Part shown: positions 57,586-64,000 of the stretch, in pieces
Layout: the number at the start of each line of letters is the position of its first letter
How positions within the stretch are numbered: the stretch's first letter is position 1
Assembly (NCBI GenBank): GCA_018350325.1
Contig: JAEVLN010000043.1
Span: 310,001 to 374,000 of the forward strand
Direction of reading: 5' to 3'
DNA: 64,000 nucleotides
Origin: Globodera rostochiensis
Lineage: Eukaryota; Nematoda; Chromadorea; Rhabditida; Heteroderidae
Notes under the pieces: model-generated
Databases searched by the model: none
The model's input: the letters and a program-made list of their open reading frames with translations, nothing else
What the model was told of the DNA's origin: nothing
Made by a program: the position numbers and the translations under genes

Positions 57586-58866
57586 TCTGCGAAATAAGAA
57601 AAAGCATATACAATTTCACAATTACTAAATCCGAAAATCTCCGCCGTAGGCATTGTTTAAAATGATCGGATCCCGGCTAAACTCCAGCATGTTTCCTCTG
57701 TTTTTCGAAAGGTCTGGATTACGAGGATACAAATTAGGGGGTTGCGAAACGGACTCGAGACCGAGAATGATATTTATATTTTTTGTGGTGGGAGTAATCC
57801 TGTACAAAATATATTCTTCAGTGGGGAGCAATCAATTCTTGGGGACCGGACGATGGACTTCAGGACAGAGTTCAATTTGTCCTGCAATTCCTATAAAATA
57901 GAAATTTCAAGAAAATTCGGTGTCCTAAATGTAATAATCAAAGCATTCTTCTCCTATGTGTGTATGTTACGAATGTGTGGGCGGTCATTCATTGTACGAG
58001 AGGGGGCATATAATACAACAACAAAAAATTGTTGAGGGCACAAATTCACTCCATCGACGGACTGACAGTCCGTCGTCTTATGGGCGGGCGTGTGACGCGA
58101 CGACAGCGTGCCGCCGTCATTGCTGCACATGCGACACAATTTTCGGTGTTCCGCCCGACGACCCGAGACAAATATTTGTTGAGGACATTGGACACGGAAA
58201 GGAGAAAAGCGCGTTTTGATATTCCGTCTCCTCCCCCCCCCCCCCACCCTTTTTTGTTTCGTTATCTGCTGACAGACGGACGGACGATGTCGGCGGACGA
58301 CGGCGGCCTATGCCCGAGGACACAAAATTTATGACAAAATAAAATTATATTGAAATGCTTTTGAGTCTTTTGAACACATAAAAAATAAGACGCGCGCTTT
58401 TTTCCGATTTTTTGCACTGATAAAAGCGAAGGGGGGAGGGCCTCGTGCACATTTTCGGACACTCAAAATTCATTCAAAAAATGTGAGAAGACGCGGACGG
58501 ACGGACAAAAATTCATTCTGTGATCGAATGACGAAGATAACGGACGGGGACGACAAATGCAATTATTTATTTGCTCAAATTCATTCCCTTTTTTTTGCCA
58601 ATTCACAAAACGCGCCTTTAACAAGTGCAAATGCAATGAACGGACGACGAAATGTGCCCAAAATGGACAAAAGGATGTTGTCCATTAAAAACTTAATCAT
58701 TTTAATGCCAGATACTAGGCCTAATGAGAAACCGTTAAAATAATAAACATGTAGTCAATTTTAAAATCACAAAACAATTATAAAATTGTTGGATTTGGCA
58801 AATTAGAAATCTATCACAAATGCATTCGCCACATTTCCCACCATGATTGGTTCCAAAATGATCAGA
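57586..58866. other. Intergenic, no gene seen
   Basis: Includes a possible 5'-UTR exon of threonine aldolase copy 2 upstream of the acceptor at 57587 and a GACGGACGGACG-rich patch near 58260-58510. No coding exon is supported. Confidence 0.4.
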
Positions 58867-60601
58867 TCAAACAAGCGAAGTGTGACTGATCAGTCCAGTG
58901 TCGGGCGCACTCTCTCTGATCAGTTTCTGGACGGCACGGAATTGCGGGTGCGCACTGTCACCGACCAGACCGAGAATGGCACATTCGCTGGTGATCAGGT
59001 TGATGCCCGCCCTCTCCAGCTGTTTGTAGGCGTAAATTCTGCGCAAAAATGATTCATGGTTTCTTCAATGGCAAGACATTTGAGTAGGGTTCAACCCCGT
59101 CCCCGAACGCCAAGTTTTTTGGAAATTTTCGGGGTTGCAAAAAAACGTACTTTTTGTTAAGAATTTTGCTCCGGCGTCCTTTTGATGCCTATTTTAAGCG
59201 TTTCTCGACGCCAAAAAAACTGAATCTGCAACTAATGGGAAGTTAGGGAAAGAAATTGTTGTTAAAATGTGCTTATTGATGTCGCCGGCTGAACTGTGCC
59301 GTGTTTTGTGCTTTTCGGCAAAGCCTCCACCAATGCCCCCTAATGTCAAAGCCCATTAATTCCTCCCCCACCTGTCCACCATGGACCGGCTCGAACTGCC
59401 GTCAACCACCACGTGCACACTGAACCCCTGCTGCTGAAAGTCAACGGCGGTCTGCAAATTGATCAAAATGACATTGACAATAATACAAAACTGGCACTTT
59501 TTTAAATTTTGTGGATTTTTTTCAACACAATTTTCAAAACCCAATTGCTGCTACCTGATAAACACAAACATGCGCCTCAATTCCACAGAGAAGCAACGAG
59601 CGAATGGGCGAGGGGGCGTCACCAAGCTGACGCTGGAGGTCCGGGACGCACATGGAAAACTTAAAAAAATCATATTTTGTCAAAAATTAGAGCCCGGAAT
59701 TTGAAAATCACCGGTTCCGGAAACCGGATTCTAAGTGAAAATTAACCCGGATCGTGTCCTTTTTAGTCAAAAACCCGGCTACCGGACAATCCGGGACCGG
59801 ACTCTAAAAATAGCAATCCCTTAAATTATTGTCCACTTTTTGAGCAACTTCCATTTTCATATCAAAAGTTCACAATATTTTGTTTGAAAGCCCAACCTTG
59901 GTCTTCTCGAAGACGGGAATGCCGTGTTTTTTGAGGTCAATTTCTGGCACCGTGTGGCCAAGGCCTTTCGGGTTCTGTTCAGTGGCCAAAATCTTAAGGA
60001 TTTTCAAGGACAGATGATGAACAAAGAATTCTGCTGAATCTGTTCAAAACTTTGTCAGCCTTCGAATTCATTAAATTCGGGGCAATCCTAAAGAATGGGG
60101 ATCCCTACTTCATACTTTGTTATTTGAGCTAAAAATTTGTATCCGGGGGGTTTCGGGGGTGCTGATTATGAATCTGACCTTAGATTTTGTCAAATCTTTG
60201 ATTTTGTCTAAGATTTTACTTGATTTTGGTAATAGCCCTCATTTTCAAAAAATCTATTTTTTTGCAAAAACAAACAATCAAACGAATTAATTTGGCTTTT
60301 TAGATATCAGATTCGAATTCTACGCATCAGAAAACCCCGGAAACGACCTTTTAAATGTTTTTTTTAATTCATCAGTAAAAACCTTCAAATCCAACAATTT
60401 TGCAGCTTCAATAAGGCGACAAGTGACCTGCACAATTTGTGGAAAATATTTGATGTGCTCTCTGAAAAGGTAAAAGTTTGGGCAAAAAAAACCATTTGGA
60501 GAGACAAATGGAGGGGACTTTTACCTGAACTTCTCTTGCATGTCACACACCAACAGAGCACTTTCGGAAGGAATTAACTTCAGAAGACGGGCAGCGGACA
60601 T
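58867..60601 (-). CDS. Isochorismatase-domain hydrolase (ISOC1/2-like), 202 aa
   Basis: Six minus exons keep phase: 60601-60525, 60461-60383, 59992-59897, 59659-59555, 59451-59372, 59038-58867 (TGA). The protein is the usual length for the family. It shows the cysteine-hydrolase triad: Asp in ALLVCDMQEKF, Lys in IPVFEKTKFSM, and Cys in LLLCGIEAHVCVYQT. The segment LATEQNPKGLGHTVPEI and VVVDGSSSRSMVDR are also typical of ISOC1/ISOC2 and C. elegans homologues. Such proteins are cytosolic, mitochondrial or peroxisomal; their substrates in animals are unknown, and no isochorismate role is expected. The start at 60601 is the first ATG before the conserved core. Intron 4-5 and the E3-E4 intron contain a CCGG-rich MITE-like repeat (about 59688-59805). 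Confidence 0.9.
59688..59805. mobile_element. MITE-like inverted repeat in isochorismatase intron
   Basis: Ends TAGAGCCCGG and CCGGACTCTA with interior ACCGGTTCCGG words; end sequence matches the family at 18128-18999 and 50874-51049. The target duplication is not clear. Confidence 0.6.
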
Positions 60602-62479
60602 TTCAATAAAAAAATCTGCAAAAAAATAATGTCGTTACTTTTAGGGGTAATTTGGAGCGCGAGAAATATTTGTCAAATGCTGAATTTCGAACCCAAAAAA
60701 TCGAAAAAATTCAACGTTTTTTCTACTGAACTGAACCAAAATATTAAATTTGCTGTTTGAATTTGAAAGTGTTGGCGAAAAGTTTTCGCGTAAAAATATT
60801 TGTTTGAAAATCAATACTGAAGATTCAAAGACAAGAAAAAGCGCCAGTACTCGTATCGCTGCCCTACTACGGTCGTGGTCAGTGTGCTGCACGGTCTCGG
60901 TATCGAGTATCGACTCAAGAAAAGTCTCGAGTATCGAGTCTCGAGTGTCGGGGAATTTTGGGTCTCGTGCAGCACCACTGGTCAGTTTTGGCGCCGACAA
61001 GTTTGAGACGTTATAATTTTTTGTTAGCTAACCAAATCAATAAATCTTGGTATCATTCGAAAGCACTATGTCTGTAGATGCTATAATAGAAAAGAGTCAG
61101 GCGAGCTAGACCAACCCCTAGTTTTGTACTCCTCCCCGCCGATGACGCGCAAAATGTGCCCCTCACAACACAGCCATAGTTATTGGATGATGAATTGCAA
61201 AAAAATGCCGAAACAAGCTGTTGGGGAAGGAATCATTCCATAACAATAAAGAAACATTTAATATTGCCTAATAATTTAGTTCAAAAAAAACAGCCAATGA
61301 ATGAATTTTTATGCCGTTGAATGTCATTTTATTTTGGAATTTTCAATTTATGCCATTTTGTATGCAAAGCTTAAATTAAAATTATTTTTTATAAATTTTA
61401 TATTATTTAATAAATTATATTTATATTAAAAATTCTTTGAACAATTTTGTACTCTTACGGTTTCAGCACTAAAATTTAGAGGTCGGTAAAATCTTTTCCA
61501 CCGGTGCGAGCCGCCGTAGTCGAGTTGCAACAAGCTGAATATTTGCAAGAGACTTAGGGGTTCATCTGCTGATACTGCTGGAAATGCCACAAAAATTCCA
61601 GAATGATGTGTAGAGGTTTCCAAATTCCGTATAAGCTACAATAAGCAAAGGCTTGGCCAAGGTGCCTAAGCCTCAGCCTAGGTCTAATTTGTAAGCCTTT
61701 TCAAGCCATCTACATCTGCTCCATGTAAAAAATTTCTACGACTTCTAATCAAAAAAAGGAGGGGGGAGGGAGGGTAAACCAAACTTCAAATTCTTGCGAT
61801 GTGAGCATAAAAACTAATGTCCCGAAACAACAAATTTACACGGAACTGAACAGATTATCTGCTTTCTATAATTTGTAGATGGCAGCCGATAGTAACTTCT
61901 TCGACCAAAAACTGCAGTAAGAGAATGCTGTGAATGATGGAGATGATATGTTTGTGTGTGTTGTGAATGTGTTGGATGGGGCGAGGTCTCCTCACACTCG
62001 CCATTATCGATCACATTCATTCATTCTTTCCGTTTTGTGAATGAAATTTTGAATGATATGCATTCATTTGCACGCCTCCAATTCCTTAGCGAAAGGCGTA
62101 GAGTGATGTTACGATTTATTTTGCTGCATAAATAATACTAAAAAGAGCAAATAGAGAAAAACAATTGCGGATCCGCAGTCAGTCTGCCGTCTGCGTCTGG
62201 ACCAACTGCGTCTCCTGATAAAAAATTCAATTCTACCATTCGTCCCCCGTAAATTCTTTTTACGTTAGAAGTAAAGCCCGTTCCCGGTAAATAATACCCC
62301 CCCCCCTCCCCCCAAAAAAAATCTGAAAAATTTTTAAAGAGGAGACGGAGCCCAGACGCAGTTGACCCCCCCCCCCCCCCACTGACCCCCCCCCCCCACA
62401 CCGCCAAATTACCAGGGGCGCCAAAATCCGGACGTAAAGGGAACGAATCGGGGGTGGGGAACGATTTGGGGGTTTGACC
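60602..62479. other. Intergenic, no gene seen
   Basis: AT-rich, with a small inverted-repeat element at 60880-60980 and C runs near 62298-62396. Open frames (61426-61623, 62138-62407) lack splice support. Confidence 0.45.
60880..60980. mobile_element. Small inverted-repeat element, ~101 bp
   Basis: Ends CAGTGTGCTGCACGGTCTCG and GTCTCGTGCAGCACCACTG (one-base offset) with interior GTATCGAGTATCGA / TCGAGTATCGAGTCTCGAG palindromes. No clear target duplication. Confidence 0.55.
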
Positions 62480-63000
62480 TATTATTTCTGCAGCACTATA
62501 ACTTACGCCCCAATAGATTTATCAAAAATGTTGGCATACGGTATTTGTACAACACAAAAGTGCATTTTTTGCTCTGAGCCAGGGGTTCGAACCCGCTAGA
62601 CTGTAAGGATGAAGTTCACCGATTTTTCGATAAAACAGTTATGGATGAGTAAAAAAGATTGTTTTAAAAATTCTAAAAAATATATAAACCCAAGTTTACT
62701 TTGTTTTGCCTCCCTTTCCTGCGCCCAAATTTTCTTCTTTTCACTCATTTTACTCGAAATTCGACTTTTTTCAATTTGTTTGCTTAAAAATGTTGAAAAA
62801 TTTTTTGCTTTAAGCCTAAAACGTTTTGCTTTTGGTTAGATAATTTAGTTGGCAAACTCTGTGCAAAAATTAGGAAAATCTGCACATTTAAAAAAAATTT
62901 GCCACACACGAAGTGCGACAATTCGATTTCTGCTGTAATTCTCTTTTTTTTTTTTTTTGTTTGACATAACGCCAACGCTCAATGCCATATTTAATTGAAA
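62480..63000 (+). repeat. Dispersed ~500-bp repeat, copy B
   Basis: Inverted relative to copy A at 17600-18120. It begins CACTATAACTTACGCCCCAA and includes GCCAGGGGTTCGAACCCG and ATAACGCCAACGC. The B-box-like word is conserved in both. Confidence 0.7.
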
Positions 63001-63641
63001 TTTCCTTTAAGCATATTGAATAAATCTCAGCCGCCTGACTACAATTTGCGACTATTTAAACGACCATATTATAAAAATACATTTATTTGCAAAAAAAATG
63101 ACTGGAAAACAACATCCAACAAACAGCTATTTTGTGTGAGTGCAAGAGCGTTGTAGTAGAGTGACTGGGTGGAGGTGGGGGACAAAAACAATATCCCCCC
63201 CAAAAATCATTGATTTTAATGCTTAAGGGTTTGACGAATTTTTCCTATTTTTTGGTGAACGGACGTTTTTCTCTTTCTCAAATGGCCAATTGCATTCGTT
63301 CTCTGTTTTGTTTCCACTGCTTTCTCCTCCACCATTTCTTCGCATTGGCCCCTATCTTTTTGCCTTTCTTTCATCTCGTCTTTCACTGGGTTTACTCTTC
63401 TTTGCTCAAGATTCACATGTGCCTTTTTTCACTTTTGATCAATATTGACTCTTTCCCTATTTTCGTCAGTGCGTTGTCCCATCTAATTTCAATGCTTTTT
63501 CAATGTTTATTAGATTTTTTAACCAATTTGCTTACGCAATTAGGTCTTCTTTACTTTTCTTTTGGCGAAATTAGATCGAAAATTCTCAAGGATTTAGCTC
63601 CATCCATTCCGTTTTTCCGAAAAGCGTAACCAAAGTTTCAG

Positions 63642-63901
63642 TCAGGAGCAAATAATGGAGAAATATCCGGCGAACACCAATCTGGAGCATCTGGCAAAGC
63701 TCAAATGCACGGAAACACCGCACATGGTGCGCAAGACGGGCATCATCTGCACAATCGGTAAGGCGTGGAAACGGAACCGAAGACATGTTGGAGACATACG
63801 AACTTTTAGGTCCTGCCTGTCGTTCGGTTGAAATGTTGGAAAAAATGATCGAAAACGGCATGAACATTGCTCGCATGAACTTTTCGCACGGGGATCACGA
63901 G
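63642..63901 (+). CDS. Pyruvate kinase, N-terminal exons (runs off window)
   Basis: Two exons join in phase: 63642-63757 and 63810-63901, then a GT donor at 63902 leads beyond the window. They encode the pyruvate kinase N-terminus: [32 protein letters not shown] and [19 protein letters not shown]. The [10 protein letters not shown](C/S)RSVE and NFSHG motifs are diagnostic; the Arg and Asn of ARMNFSHG contribute to the active site. Pyruvate kinase turns phosphoenolpyruvate and ADP into pyruvate and ATP in the cytosol. ATG 63655 is in frame, but the frame is open back to the acceptor (TTTCAG at 63641), so this may be an internal exon or an SL trans-splice site 13 bp before the start. Confidence 0.9.
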
Positions 63902-64000
63902 GTTTTCTATTCCATTTTTGCACTTTCGTTGGTCACTAAGTAGTGAAAAAACTTGGTCAAGTGCCCAAGTTTTGTAGTTGCAGTCAAGTACTGTTCAAAA

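Overview
This is eukaryotic nuclear DNA, most likely from a nematode and probably a tylenchid (plant-parasitic type). Genes are cut into many small exons by introns that are often 40-100 bp, with TTTTCAG/TTTTTAG-like acceptors. Several loci read as metazoan or nematode orthologues. Two tandem copies of a bacterial-type threonine aldolase carry ordinary introns. The species is inference; the exon structures were derived by reading splice sites and keeping phase, without transcripts.

Layout. 1-3436: GC/homopolymer-rich, no gene seen. 3437-4743 (+): 3' end of an unrecognised serine/glutamine-rich protein. 4744-9591: AT-rich intergenic with one hAT-like MITE. 9592-10991 (+): a secreted protein of unknown function. 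11842-15016 (-): complete 14-exon MBOAT lysophospholipid acyltransferase (LPCAT3 type). 15165-19000: MITEs and a frameshifted small membrane-protein gene. 19120-20173 (-): unrecognised basic protein. 20738-25872: near-perfect 5.1-kb palindrome with ~2.47-kb arms and a 187-bp centre, followed by tandem ~545-bp units to ~26.7 kb. 26.7-32.3 kb: gene-poor, rich in G/C runs.

The right half is gene-dense: ELOVL6-type elongase (32281-33625 +), CLC-3/4/5-type Cl-/H+ exchanger (34555-38257 -), head-to-head ATG18/WIPI autophagy protein (38761-42276 +), a 76-aa membrane protein (43480-44058 -), a large unrecognised protein (45254-48666 +), a secreted C-type lectin (50054-51557 -), two tandem threonine aldolases (51913-54519 and 55530-57585 -), an isochorismatase-fold hydrolase (58867-60601 -), and the first exons of pyruvate kinase running off the window (63642-63901 +).

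The genes do not form an operon. LPCAT3 and the elongase both act in ER membrane lipid synthesis; the CLC exchanger and ATG18 both act on the endolysosomal/autophagic system and share a ~500-bp divergent promoter. Between them lies a swarm of short terminal-inverted-repeat elements, several with exact 8-bp target duplications (hAT-like), many sharing one GC hairpin word. The strongest candidate for something undescribed is the 5.1-kb palindrome, whose end sequence is related to a small MITE elsewhere in the window and whose centre carries a short protein gene split across the arm/loop junction.
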